Positions 23,940 to 32,435 of a DNA stretch of 39,795 nt are shown here, in pieces. The position numbers were made by a program, and so were the translations under genes. The notes beneath the pieces were generated by a model, which had not been told where the DNA came from, did not search any database, and was given only the letters and a program-made list of their open reading frames with translations. Within the stretch, counting starts at the first letter, position 1. The number at the start of each line of letters is the position of its first letter. The stretch spans positions 1 through 39,795 of the forward strand of contig CALMJY010000209.1 of the NCBI GenBank assembly GCA_937864815.1. The letters are read 5' to 3'. The stretch is from an uncultured Bacteroidota bacterium (GTDB lineage Bacteria > Bacteroidota > Bacteroidia > Bacteroidales > VadinHA17).

Positions 23940-24377
23940 ATGAGTTTTTCTGATTTTATCAGTAACCATGGAGTTAAAGTACCAAAGGTACATTATCTGC
24001 ACCTTATACAGGTTGCCAGGGCTGATGGTAAGATTGACCAGCAGGAATTGGCAATACTTCATAAAGAGGGTCGCAGATTCGGACTTACAGATGCTGAGAT
24101 TGATCAACTGATTGAGGAGGAAATGGATCATCACTATCATCCTCCGTACAGCCTTAATGATAAGTTTGAGGATCTGTATTATATCACAGAGATGATACTT
24201 GCCGATGATGAGGTGTCAGAAGCTGAAGCAAAATTACTCAGGAGATTTGCCGTTGAAGTTGGTTTTGATGACAGGGCAATTGAGATACTGAAAGAGGTTT
24301 TAATAGAAGGTATAAGGAGAAATGAACCCGAGGATCAGATTCTGAAAAAGTTTAGAGCTGAGCTTTTTAAAAGATAG
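23940..24377 (+). CDS. TerB-like domain protein
   Basis: A 145-residue all-helical acidic protein. The pattern HLIQVARADGKIDQQELAILHKEGRRFGLTDAEIDQL, repeated in part as YYITEMILADDEVSEAEAKLLRRFAVEVGFD, is the TerB/TerB-like double repeat, where the ADGKID and ADDEVS loops are candidate metal-binding sites. Between them is a His-rich segment MDHHYHPPY. No other tellurite-resistance or TerB-associated gene is nearby, so no stress function should be assumed. It follows the GT39-type gene closely and is probably in its operon; it converges on the porin-like gene with only 13 bases between stops. Confidence 0.8.
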   Translation: MSFSDFISNHGVKVPKVHYLHLIQVARADGKIDQQELAILHKEGRRFGLTDAEIDQLIEEEMDHHYHPPYSLNDKFEDLYYITEMILADDEVSEAEAKLLRRFAVEVGFDDRAIEILKEVLIEGIRRNEPEDQILKKFRAELFKR

Positions 24378-24390
24378 ATTTCTCCTGGAA

Positions 24391-25680
24391 TCAAAAGAAA
24401 TAATAAAATGCCAGCAATGCTCTTATGTTAGATACGGTTATTAAACCTGAATCAACCACTCCCCTGACATTTGCCTTTCCATATTGTGCAGCCGTTATTT
24501 CAATCTCAGGTGCTATACGTAATTTACCAAAGTTCATAATCAATCGTGGTGAGACGCGGTAAACGGAGTTAATATTTGAACCTCGGCTATAATATATTCC
24601 TGTATTATCAACATCAGTACCCAGGTTCCTTGTATATCCTGCAAAAATTGCACCCTGAATTTTCCCGTTAGTGCTGATTTCAGCCCACATTGATAATATC
24701 TTAACAGGGTCATAATCATATCTCAGTTCAGGTGTTTTATTGATAGATGTAACGGCATAGCCACCTAACATGACATGGTCGAACATATTACTCCCTAAAA
24801 TTGCATACGCCTTGAAAGTAACAGGTTTTAACCGAAGTTTTGTATAGACCGATACTGCACTCGATTTCACTTTGTCGTCGGCTGCATAATAAATACTGTC
24901 AACTCCGTCTTTGATGTTGATATCGGCAGTGGCAGATAGTCTTGGGACTATTTGCTTATATTCAAATCCTGCACCAATTAAGAATTCGTTTGTTTCATTC
25001 CATAAATGTGAATATTGAAGATTAAAATTCATATCAGGAATTACTGCATTACTGAGATATTTATGGTTGGATCCATCAGGTCCTGTACTCAAGAAGTCAC
25101 GTTGTTCTGAAGCAGTAAATATCATTTTGAATTTTCCTGTTGTCTGGCTCAGCCTTATTTGCGGAGTCCTTGAAAACGGCTGAAAAGGAGCTCCGGTGTT
25201 AAATGAGACCACATCGGGAAAACACTCTGTAATAAAGAGGGGATGCCAGTACTGGCCAACTAATAATTCGGTAGTTTTCCAGTTTAGTTTTATAATTGCA
25301 TGCCGGAGTCTGAAGCCGTTTATGTCAACAAAAGTCTGATTTTCATTTCCGAAGAAATCTGCTTCTATCATTGCTGATGTCTTTGCCTTTAAAACATCCG
25401 GACCTGTTATTTTTCCGGTTATTCTTGACTGGATGGAAAGAATCCCTGTATGGTTCTTCGCATTAATATCTATACCGTTAATATCTAATTTCTGATTTTC
25501 GGGATAGATCAGAAAATGGTCTTCACGAAGGTTTACAATCTGCCGGGAGTCCGTATATATGTCGGTTTTTACATAACCTGAGAAGTTAATACCGAATTTT
25601 GGCTCTTCTTTCTTTTCCTGCCCGTTTGCTATCATTGAAAACAGGAATAACAATATAAAACAAAGTTTAAAATGCTTCAT
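24391..25680 (-). CDS. Outer-membrane porin-like beta-barrel protein
   Basis: A 429-residue protein with a signal peptide (MKHFKLCFILLFLFSMIANGQ) and a series of amphipathic strands such as GINFSGYVKTDIYTDSR, TGILSIQSRITGKITG and ELLVGQYWHPLFITE. It ends LLAFYYFF, consistent with a BAM-recognised barrel. The FSGYVKTD start and central VGQYWHPLF resemble DcaP/porin-like proteins. It is 25 bases downstream of the symporter and in the same direction, so it probably supplies the outer-membrane pore for the symporter's substrate. ATG 25680 is preferred to the one at 25686 because it starts the signal peptide. No exact family is asserted. Confidence 0.72.
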   Translation of the reverse strand: MKHFKLCFILLFLFSMIANGQEKKEEPKFGINFSGYVKTDIYTDSRQIVNLREDHFLIYPENQKLDINGIDINAKNHTGILSIQSRITGKITGPDVLKAKTSAMIEADFFGNENQTFVDINGFRLRHAIIKLNWKTTELLVGQYWHPLFITECFPDVVSFNTGAPFQPFSRTPQIRLSQTTGKFKMIFTASEQRDFLSTGPDGSNHKYLSNAVIPDMNFNLQYSHLWNETNEFLIGAGFEYKQIVPRLSATADINIKDGVDSIYYAADDKVKSSAVSVYTKLRLKPVTFKAYAILGSNMFDHVMLGGYAVTSINKTPELRYDYDPVKILSMWAEISTNGKIQGAIFAGYTRNLGTDVDNTGIYYSRGSNINSVYRVSPRLIMNFGKLRIAPEIEITAAQYGKANVRGVVDSGLITVSNIRALLAFYYFF

Positions 25681-25705
25681 TGTCATATAAATAATATTAA
25701 AACAT

Positions 25706-27628
25706 CTATTTGTTAAGATCTTTGGCTGAATTATCTTTATGAGTCAACTGGGAAACAACAATCAGGGTTATTACTGCCAGGGGAATCGAAATTATCCCTG
25801 GATTGTCGAGAGGTATAGGAGCATCCTTCGGTACCAGTCCATATCTTTCATACATAGATGGAGAAAACAGGATAATTCCTATTGAGGAGATTATTCCTAC
25901 AATTATTGACCAGGCTATACCCTTTGCTGTGGTTTTTTTCCAGAACAAAAGGAACAATATTGCCGGAAGGTTAGCTGAAGCTGCAACTGCAAAGGCAAGG
26001 CCTACAAGAAAAGAGACATTCATGCCCTTAAATAATATTCCCAATATTATGGCAAAAATCCCAACAGAGATTGCGGCAATTTTTCCAGCTTTTACTTTTC
26101 CTTTGTCGGTCATTTCAACCTGAAGGTATTTGTCTATGAAATCGTGCGCTATAGCACCGGAGGAAGCTACAATAAGTCCACTTACAGTTCCAAGTACTGT
26201 AGCGAATGCAATTGCAGATATTATTGAGAATAAGCCGATTCCGAACGTCTTTGCAAGGAGAGGAGCAGACATATTGCTGCTTTCAACATCCAATACTCCA
26301 TTTATCATTGATCCCAGTCCCATAAAAAGGGTTAGGATGTAAAAGAATCCGATTGCTGATATAGCTACGATTGTAGATTTTCTGGCAGCCCGCTGACTCG
26401 GAACGGTATAATATCTTATTAATATATGTGGCAGGGCTGAGGTTCCCAAAAACAGAGCCAGCATTAATGAGAGAAAGTTTAACCTGTCCCAGAATGTAGC
26501 TCCGGTAGCCTTTGATATTTTGTATAGCAGTCCAGGTTTCATAATGTCCTCACCGCTTGTTGGATTCTGATACCATACTGTTACCTTATCCTGCCCGTCA
26601 GTGAATGCTTTTTTTGCAAATCTTACAATTTCACTCTTCTCAATTGTTTTAACAAATTCAAAGGGACCGACCGGACCGGTTTTGTCTACTTCAACTCCAT
26701 CGACAATAATTTTACTAAGGTGGCCCACCTGGAAAAATTTCTTGTCAGATTTTGGAGCTCCGTTATATAGTTTTGTACCATCGGCTGTAACAGTAATAAA
26801 GAGCATTTCACTCAGAATAGTTTTACCCTCAGTATGATTTAATTTAAACCACCCGGTATTTCCGTCCTTTTCAACCTTAACAAAAGTTAATTTATCAGCA
26901 ATTATTTTTGTTTTTATTACATAGGCAGGATCAGATATAGTTATAGCAGTGTCATTTGCAACTGATGCTTCTAACTGCACAAACTTGTGGTAGTTCTCAT
27001 TTGGGGTTAATGATAAACCGTTCCTTAAAATGTAAACCGTGAGTAATGAAGAAAAAATAACAAGCATGGCTCCCTTTATAAACTGAACGTAGGTGGTTGA
27101 TGTCATGCCTGCAGTTGCAACAATGAATATAACTATTGATCCAACAATCATTACTCCGAGCCAGTGAGGTAATCCGAGTAAAGGGACAACCAGATCACCT
27201 GCTCCAACCATCTGAGGAATAAGGTAGAAAACCGAAACTATAAGAGTGCTTATGGAAGCGGCCAGTTTTATATGTTTTGAATTAAATTTTGCATCCAATG
27301 CATCAGCAAAAGTATATTTGCCCAGCTTTTTTAGTGGTTCGGCAACCAGAAACAGGGCCACAACCCAGCCTGCAAGATATCCGATAGAGTACAAGAACCC
27401 GTCATAACCGGAATACGCAATCATACCACATATTCCTAAAAATGAAGCAGCAGATAAATAATCACCTGCAAATGCAATTCCGTTTACAGCCCAGTGAATA
27501 TTTCCGCCGGCAGCATAATAGCCTGATGCAGATTTAGTTTTTCTGGCAAAATAAAATGAAAGGCCAAGAACCAGCCCGACAATAAACAGGAATATTATAA
27601 TTGCTAAATTCGAAACTTCATAAATCAT
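25706..27628 (-). CDS. Sodium:solute symporter, acetate permease (ActP)-like, with a large insertion
   Basis: A 640-residue SSS-family transporter with about 13 membrane helices. Motifs include YYAAGGNIHWAVNGIAFAGDYLSAASFLG (35-64), AEPLKKLGKYTFADAL, GMTSTTYVQFIKGAML and RYYTVPSQRAARKS. These are typical of cation/acetate symporters. E. coli ActP has 549 residues; the excess is one hydrophilic insertion at about 205-378 between two helices, predicted outside the membrane. The gene lies 12 bases after a DUF485 gene, the usual ActP partner, and is followed by a porin-like gene. Substrate is most likely acetate or another short carboxylate; other SSS substrates cannot be excluded. Confidence 0.87.
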   Translation of the reverse strand: MIYEVSNLAIIIFLFIVGLVLGLSFYFARKTKSASGYYAAGGNIHWAVNGIAFAGDYLSAASFLGICGMIAYSGYDGFLYSIGYLAGWVVALFLVAEPLKKLGKYTFADALDAKFNSKHIKLAASISTLIVSVFYLIPQMVGAGDLVVPLLGLPHWLGVMIVGSIVIFIVATAGMTSTTYVQFIKGAMLVIFSSLLTVYILRNGLSLTPNENYHKFVQLEASVANDTAITISDPAYVIKTKIIADKLTFVKVEKDGNTGWFKLNHTEGKTILSEMLFITVTADGTKLYNGAPKSDKKFFQVGHLSKIIVDGVEVDKTGPVGPFEFVKTIEKSEIVRFAKKAFTDGQDKVTVWYQNPTSGEDIMKPGLLYKISKATGATFWDRLNFLSLMLALFLGTSALPHILIRYYTVPSQRAARKSTIVAISAIGFFYILTLFMGLGSMINGVLDVESSNMSAPLLAKTFGIGLFSIISAIAFATVLGTVSGLIVASSGAIAHDFIDKYLQVEMTDKGKVKAGKIAAISVGIFAIILGILFKGMNVSFLVGLAFAVAASANLPAILFLLFWKKTTAKGIAWSIIVGIISSIGIILFSPSMYERYGLVPKDAPIPLDNPGIISIPLAVITLIVVSQLTHKDNSAKDLNK

Positions 27629-27640
27629 ATCAGAACCAGA

Positions 27641-27919
27641 TTAAAGATTAGTTTTATTCATTTTGTCTTCCATTTTTGTGCAGAAATAGTTATAGATGAA
27701 TCCCATAACTATTGCCAGAACAATTAATCCAAATCCATAAATTATTGCAAGGTTTTGTCCGCTGATTAATTGTAATCCCATAAGTTCAGGATTGGTTAAT
27801 CCAATAACCACAAAGCCCGAATAAACCAATGTATAAGCTATAAACATTATAACTCCTAATCTTGCTTTTTTATCTGCTGCTTTATCGGTTCCTACTTTAG
27901 ATGCCGGTTCATGTAACAT
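27641..27919 (-). CDS. DUF485 family small membrane protein
   Basis: A 92-residue protein with two membrane helices (about 25-47 and 58-80) and a charged C-terminus (TKMEDKMNKTNL). The ARLGVIMFIAYTLVYSGFVVI segment and GFGLIVLAIVMGFIYNYF match DUF485 (YjcH), a small membrane protein normally encoded just before actP. It probably assists or modulates the symporter. Unusually for this window it has a strong Shine-Dalgarno sequence (AGGAGG, 6 bases before the ATG), suggesting high translation. It is the first gene of the three-gene transport unit. Confidence 0.85.
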   Translation of the reverse strand: MLHEPASKVGTDKAADKKARLGVIMFIAYTLVYSGFVVIGLTNPELMGLQLISGQNLAIIYGFGLIVLAIVMGFIYNYFCTKMEDKMNKTNL

Positions 27920-27954
27920 ATTTCCTCCTGTTTAAAATTTGTTTTTATTGCATC

Positions 27955-27962
27955 CAAAGGTA
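27955..27962 (-). promoter_or_regulatory. Putative -7 element for the DUF485-symporter-porin unit
   Basis: On the minus strand this reads TACCTTTG, an exact TAnnTTTG match 35 bases before the ATG. A TTG at the right spacing is absent, so an activator may be needed. The AGGAGG ribosome site follows at 27923-27928. Confidence 0.42.
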
Positions 27963-28008
27963 TTAACATAAGGCAATCGTGGAATACTTATTAAGTTGTT
28001 TCTGAACA

Positions 28009-28038
28009 TTGATATAAAACAACTAATTCATATATTTG
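28009..28038 (+). promoter_or_regulatory. Promoter of the FNR-like gene with an FNR-box-like palindrome
   Basis: TTG (28009-28011), 19 bases and TATATTTG (28031-28038) form a full Bacteroidota promoter. The same TTG begins TTGAT-ATAA-AACAA (28009-28022), one mismatch from the FNR site TTGATnnnnATCAA. The overlap suggests autoregulation. The predicted start of transcription lies just upstream of ATG 28053 and argues against the TTG start at 27996. Confidence 0.55.
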
Positions 28039-28052
28039 GGAAAAATCCAGTA

Positions 28053-28742
28053 ATGAAGTTTATAAGAAATTTTGATTGTAATCAATGCATGCTTAAATGC
28101 GATATTCATTCTCTGATAAACAGAACTCACAAAGGAACAATATCTGTCAAACCATTACATGAGCAATTAAAAAAGCATGACATAATATGTAAGCAGGGAA
28201 CAAAAGTAACACACTCTATCTTCCTGGTTAAGGGATCGGCGAAACTATATATTGAAGGGCTTAATAACAAGAATATTATTCTGTATATTTTAAAACCCCC
28301 TGCCTATGTCGGATTATTATCATTTTTTGAAAGTCCGGAATATTTTTATTCAGTAAGTGCATTGGAAGAATCTGAAATTTGTTTAATAGATCTGGGAATA
28401 GTCAGGAAACTTTATCTTGAGAATCATGAACTTTTACTGAATTTGAATAAGGCATTCGGAAAATCAGTTTCAAATATTATGAGAAAGATCATTTCACTAA
28501 ACCAGAAGCAGATCAGAGGAAGGATAGCTGAGAATCTGATTTATTTGTCAGATATAAATAATAGTATTAAATTTCATCTGGGCGTTACAAGGAGAGAGAT
28601 CGGTGAAATGGCTGCAATTTCTGAGGAGAACACTGTCAGGCTGCTTTCAGAGTTTTCCAAAGAGAGGATTATTTCAATTAATGGAAAAGAAATTGAAATT
28701 CTGGACATGCCACTGCTTAAAAAGATTTCTGAGGTGGGTTAA
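28053..28742 (+). CDS. Crp/Fnr-family regulator with FNR-like cysteines
   Basis: A 229-residue regulator. An N-terminal Cys cluster, Cys9-x2-Cys12-x3-Cys16 (FDCNQCMLKCDI), precedes a cNMP-type beta roll (about 30-125). Cys110 in ALEESEICLIDLG aligns with FNR Cys122 (ALETSMVCEIPFE). A dimerisation helix and a winged helix-turn-helix (TRREIGEMAAISEENTVRLLSEFSKE) follow. FNR-type proteins use four such cysteines for an oxygen-sensitive 4Fe-4S cluster. The N-terminal spacing differs from E. coli FNR (C-x2-C-x5-C). It is divergent from the transport unit and 24 bases upstream of the phosphoesterase gene. ATG 28053 is chosen because the promoter overlaps any earlier start. Confidence 0.83.
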   Translation: MKFIRNFDCNQCMLKCDIHSLINRTHKGTISVKPLHEQLKKHDIICKQGTKVTHSIFLVKGSAKLYIEGLNNKNIILYILKPPAYVGLLSFFESPEYFYSVSALEESEICLIDLGIVRKLYLENHELLLNLNKAFGKSVSNIMRKIISLNQKQIRGRIAENLIYLSDINNSIKFHLGVTRREIGEMAAISEENTVRLLSEFSKERIISINGKEIEILDMPLLKKISEVG

Positions 28743-28766
28743 CTTATTAATCAATATATCCGCAAA

Positions 28767-29522
28767 GTGCGTATTCAATACTGCTCTGACTTGCATCTTG
28801 AATTTGAAAAGAACAGCAAGTATTTGATTAAAAAACCACTGAATGTCAGCGGTGAGATTTTAATTTTAGCAGGCGACATTATACCTTTGCATGATCAATA
28901 CTTAAACAATCCATTTTTCAGTTTCATTTCCGATAATTATAAACATATCTTCTGGGTACCAGGAAATCATGAGTATTATTATCGCAATATTTCTGATTAT
29001 GGAAATTCTTTTAATCTGAAATTGCAGGAAAATATAACGGTTTTGAATAATGTTGAACTGCAATTTGAGGATGTACACTTTATATTCAGCACGCTGTGGA
29101 CGAAAATAAGTGAGAAAAATGAGAAGTATATTGAAATGAATGTCTCAGATTTTGAATGTATTACAAATAATGATAAAAAGTTCAGAGCAGCAGACTATAA
29201 TAAACTGCATGAACAGAGTCTGAATTTTATAAAGCAATCAGTTGATTCAGAAAACAATAAAGTGGTTGTTGTAACTCATCATCTTCCTTCATTTTTTTGT
29301 AACAAACCTGTTAATAATAAAAGTATTATTAACGAGGCATTCAGTGTTAACCTGACTGATTTTATTGAGACAAGTAATGCCAATTTCTGGATTTACGGGC
29401 ACAGTCATTTCAATCAGAGGCCATTACACATAGGTCAAACAATCCTGTTAACCAATCAGCTTGGATATTTAGAGCAAAATGAGCAGGAAGGATTCAGGAG
29501 GAATGCCTATTTCTCCATATAA
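28767..29522 (+). CDS. Calcineurin-like metallophosphoesterase
   Basis: A 251-residue phosphoesterase with the five family motifs in order: DLH (YCSDLHLEF, about 6-14), GDI (LAGDIIP), GNHE (VPGNHEYYY), HH (VVVTHHLPS) and GHSH (IYGHSHFN). These ligands hold a two-metal centre. The start is GTG, since MRIQYCSDLH at this point matches the normal beginning of the family and no ATG is close. It lies 24 bases after the FNR-like gene and is probably cotranscribed. The substrate could be a phosphoprotein, nucleotide or cyclic nucleotide; nothing decides. It converges on the large sensor gene with 13 bases between. Confidence 0.87.
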   Translation: MRIQYCSDLHLEFEKNSKYLIKKPLNVSGEILILAGDIIPLHDQYLNNPFFSFISDNYKHIFWVPGNHEYYYRNISDYGNSFNLKLQENITVLNNVELQFEDVHFIFSTLWTKISEKNEKYIEMNVSDFECITNNDKKFRAADYNKLHEQSLNFIKQSVDSENNKVVVVTHHLPSFFCNKPVNNKSIINEAFSVNLTDFIETSNANFWIYGHSHFNQRPLHIGQTILLTNQLGYLEQNEQEGFRRNAYFSI

Positions 29523-29535
29523 ACCGGATGACCTT

Positions 29536-32394
29536 TTAATTTGTTATCCTGAAATCTGTCTTTATCTTATTTTGGAGATCAGGTATAAACGATAAAGTTT
29601 TTTTAAGCAGAAATAACTCTGCATCGGTCATTTTCCTTATATTCATCGAGTTGGATAATGGTAAGTTACTTCCGAGCAGAAAAGCCTGATTTCTGAAACG
29701 GAGTTTCACCAGGAAGTTGTATGCAAAAATAATTTCATCAGCACTCTTTTCACTGATCAGGTTTTTCTCTTTTAGTGAAACAATCCTTTCAATGGTATTC
29801 GTACATTCTAAATTGTTCTGAAGAGCATAAGTGCGCGCAAACATGGTTATAATCCCTGAGGCGTCTTTAAGGTCTATCGTATCTGCGTTTTTGTCAGCAA
29901 GGATATTCATTGACGAGATATGAGGAGGCTTTGTATTAAAGGTATTGTATGCAAGATGATATAAAAATGATTGGTTATTGTTTATAGAATATGTTACTGA
30001 GGTCCTGAGAGTTTCTGTCAGAAATGAATCACCGAAGACATTTCTGAAATCAAAGAATACTGTTGCATCGAGGAGGTTCTGGGGTTCAGGTGTGGTTATC
30101 CAGCCTTTAAAGTATGTTTCCCATTCTGATAAGGGCTTACACCATTTGGGGTTTTTGGCCATAATGTTCCCTTTGCAGAATGGATAACCAATATAGTTCA
30201 GTGAATTGCATATGCGTTCTCCCAGTCTTAAAAAGAAATCACTAACATCCTGTCTGTTTTCAATAGATACATCCTCATAAATAATGGCATTATCCTGATC
30301 CGGAAAAAGTGTCTCTTCATTTCTTCCTTCACTTCCCAGGCAGATAAATGAGAAACCTGCAGGCGGTTCGCCAAAGTCAGCAAGAAATAGTTCAATTAGC
30401 CTTCTTACAACAGCATCTGAGAAAGCTGAAGTTATTGCTGTTATATATTTAATCGACAGCTCGCCTTTTATTAAAGGGATAACCAGTTTCTTAAGATTAT
30501 CATAACATTGTTTTAATTCAATTTCTGTTTCAGCTTTCTGTACTTTTGAAATGTAAAATGAAAGTGAGTCGATTACTGACTGTTGAATATCACGGGCTCT
30601 GAATATTCCTTTGATTTCTCCTGCACCATTCTTAACTGCCAGATGATTAATATTATTCTCTTCACAAATTCTGATTGCATCCAGAATTGTTTCATTTTCT
30701 GTTATGCTTTTTACAGGAGAGCTCATAATCAGATAAGCCGGATTGTCCAGATTAAGATTCATTGGAAGAATCCTTTTCTGAATATCAGTGTTGGTTATAA
30801 TACCTATATAATCAGTTCCATTCCTGGTAAGAAGGAGGCAGTCAGATTTATTGACAGTAAGGATATGAATTGCATTTTTAATAGTTGAATCGGAATCCAG
30901 AGTTTTCACCTGGGAAATATAGTCTTTAACGGGTTGTTCAAGGAGAAAAGCATTTGTTTTGAGTTCTGTTATCAGATCAGCAGACTGCATCTTTTCTTTT
31001 TCTCTTATCGTTATATCCTCAATAATACCATCACAAACCAGAGCCTCATTTTCATTATTAATTAATACCATTGATAAGGAGACAAATGAAGAATCACCAT
31101 TATTCTTAATTATTCTAATGATTTTGTTCTTCAGTACCCCGTTTTCTGAAAGAGACTGTCTAATAGATTTTCTATCTTCAGGATCAGTTATTATACCAGG
31201 CAGATTGCTTTTTGCCAGCTCTTCGAAATTTGTAAATCCAAGAATTCTGATGGCTTTTTCGTTAGCGAATAAAATTTTGACCTTAGTATCAATTTTAGCT
31301 TTGAAGAAGCCTGTATCCATATTATTGATCAGCTTCTGAAAATCAATATTCGATGAGTATATGTTTTTGTCAGTTGAAATATCCTTGACAATAATAATAT
31401 TCACTTCCTTTTCATAAAACATTGTTGTTGATGTTGTTACAAGTACTTCAATTAAGCCGCCATTTTTTTTCTGAAGCATTAGTTCAAATTTACCGTCTTT
31501 GAATCTGTTTTCTGAAGAAGTCTCTGTTATTTCACTATGATTGTTGCTGCCAATTATTTCGCTTAAGGAACGGTTCAGAAGTTCAGAACTCTCATATCCG
31601 GTCATCTTGCTGATTACGCTATTTGAAAAACTGATTTTCCCGTCAATAATCATTAAGAGGCCTTCGGTTGCCGCTTCAACAAGAGTCCTGAATTTTTCCT
31701 TCGATTCGTGTAACTCATTTACAGCCTGTATTCTCTTTTGTTCCAGCCCAAGACTTTCCTTAATAATATAGAAAAGCAGGGCAGCTATTAATAATGAGAT
31801 AATTGATGATATCCATATCATCCGTTTTGTTAAAGCGGATATCTCTTTTTTAACGTCTTCTATATATACTCCGGTTCCGATAACCCAGTTCCAGGGCCTG
31901 AATATCTTTACATAGGACAATTTTGGTACTATATGGAGTGAATCATCCTTCCATTGCCACATATAGTCTACATATCCATGCTCTGACTTTAATACGGTTT
32001 CTACAAATTCGACAAATAGTTTTTTCCCGTGTGGATCGGTAAAGTTATTTAAATCTTTTCCGTTAAGATCAGGTCTGAAAGGGTGCATAACCATTACCGG
32101 GGTAAGGTCGGTTATCCAGAAATAATCCTTGTTCTCTTCTCCATAGCGCAGGAATTGTATTCTTGACCTGGCTATATCCTGAGCTGCTTCACGTGTCAGT
32201 AATCCATCTCTTTCATCATTTTCATATTTGGATAATATGCTCCATGCTGAATTGGTTAACTCCTTTATCATCTCCCGTTTCCCATCCATAATATTCTGAC
32301 GGAAACGCGGGATTATTATTAAAAATATTGTGAGAATGAACAACAGGATTGAAAAAATCGTTGGTAATACTATTTTTAAATATGTTTTATTCAT
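29536..32394 (-). CDS. Cache-PAS-PAS-CBS-DUF294 membrane signalling protein
   Basis: A 952-residue multidomain protein. Helices at 8-28 and 193-211 enclose an extracellular Cache domain (35-185; YFWITDLTPVMVMHPF, then NWVIGTGVYIEDV). Then come PAS 1 (231-341), PAS 2 (350-466), a CBS pair (490-605) and a DUF294 nucleotidyltransferase-like domain (about 650-760) with GSEGR at 687-691 and DQD near 699, followed by the DUF294 C-terminal domain (about 790-940). There is no kinase, GGDEF or methyl-accepting region. GSEGR and DQD resemble GlnD-type nucleotidyltransferases, so it may nucleotidylate a protein in response to an external ligand. CBS-DUF294 proteins often occur near ActP-type symporters, as here. 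Function is inferred. Confidence 0.82.
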   Translation of the reverse strand: MNKTYLKIVLPTIFSILLFILTIFLIIIPRFRQNIMDGKREMIKELTNSAWSILSKYENDERDGLLTREAAQDIARSRIQFLRYGEENKDYFWITDLTPVMVMHPFRPDLNGKDLNNFTDPHGKKLFVEFVETVLKSEHGYVDYMWQWKDDSLHIVPKLSYVKIFRPWNWVIGTGVYIEDVKKEISALTKRMIWISSIISLLIAALLFYIIKESLGLEQKRIQAVNELHESKEKFRTLVEAATEGLLMIIDGKISFSNSVISKMTGYESSELLNRSLSEIIGSNNHSEITETSSENRFKDGKFELMLQKKNGGLIEVLVTTSTTMFYEKEVNIIIVKDISTDKNIYSSNIDFQKLINNMDTGFFKAKIDTKVKILFANEKAIRILGFTNFEELAKSNLPGIITDPEDRKSIRQSLSENGVLKNKIIRIIKNNGDSSFVSLSMVLINNENEALVCDGIIEDITIREKEKMQSADLITELKTNAFLLEQPVKDYISQVKTLDSDSTIKNAIHILTVNKSDCLLLTRNGTDYIGIITNTDIQKRILPMNLNLDNPAYLIMSSPVKSITENETILDAIRICEENNINHLAVKNGAGEIKGIFRARDIQQSVIDSLSFYISKVQKAETEIELKQCYDNLKKLVIPLIKGELSIKYITAITSAFSDAVVRRLIELFLADFGEPPAGFSFICLGSEGRNEETLFPDQDNAIIYEDVSIENRQDVSDFFLRLGERICNSLNYIGYPFCKGNIMAKNPKWCKPLSEWETYFKGWITTPEPQNLLDATVFFDFRNVFGDSFLTETLRTSVTYSINNNQSFLYHLAYNTFNTKPPHISSMNILADKNADTIDLKDASGIITMFARTYALQNNLECTNTIERIVSLKEKNLISEKSADEIIFAYNFLVKLRFRNQAFLLGSNLPLSNSMNIRKMTDAELFLLKKTLSFIPDLQNKIKTDFRITN

Positions 32395-32427
32395 TTCTGC
32401 GGTTGATTCTTATTTATCTCTTTTATA

Positions 32428-32435
32428 CAAAGTTA
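32428..32435 (-). promoter_or_regulatory. Putative -7 element for the Cache-DUF294 gene
   Basis: On the minus strand this reads TAACTTTG, an exact TAnnTTTG match 33 bases before the ATG at 32394. A -33 TTG at the proper distance is not seen. Confidence 0.38.

Noticed and set aside
23550-24140. A 196-codon open frame on the minus strand across the GT39 and TerB genes
   Set aside because: It overlaps two genes with clear family motifs and lacks its own; it is a shadow frame.
23940-24377. Tellurite resistance function
   Set aside because: Only a TerB-like domain is present; no terC, terD or terZ-like gene lies nearby.
27996-28052. Upstream TTG start for the FNR-like gene
   Set aside because: It overlaps the predicted -33/-7 promoter, so it would lie before the transcription start.
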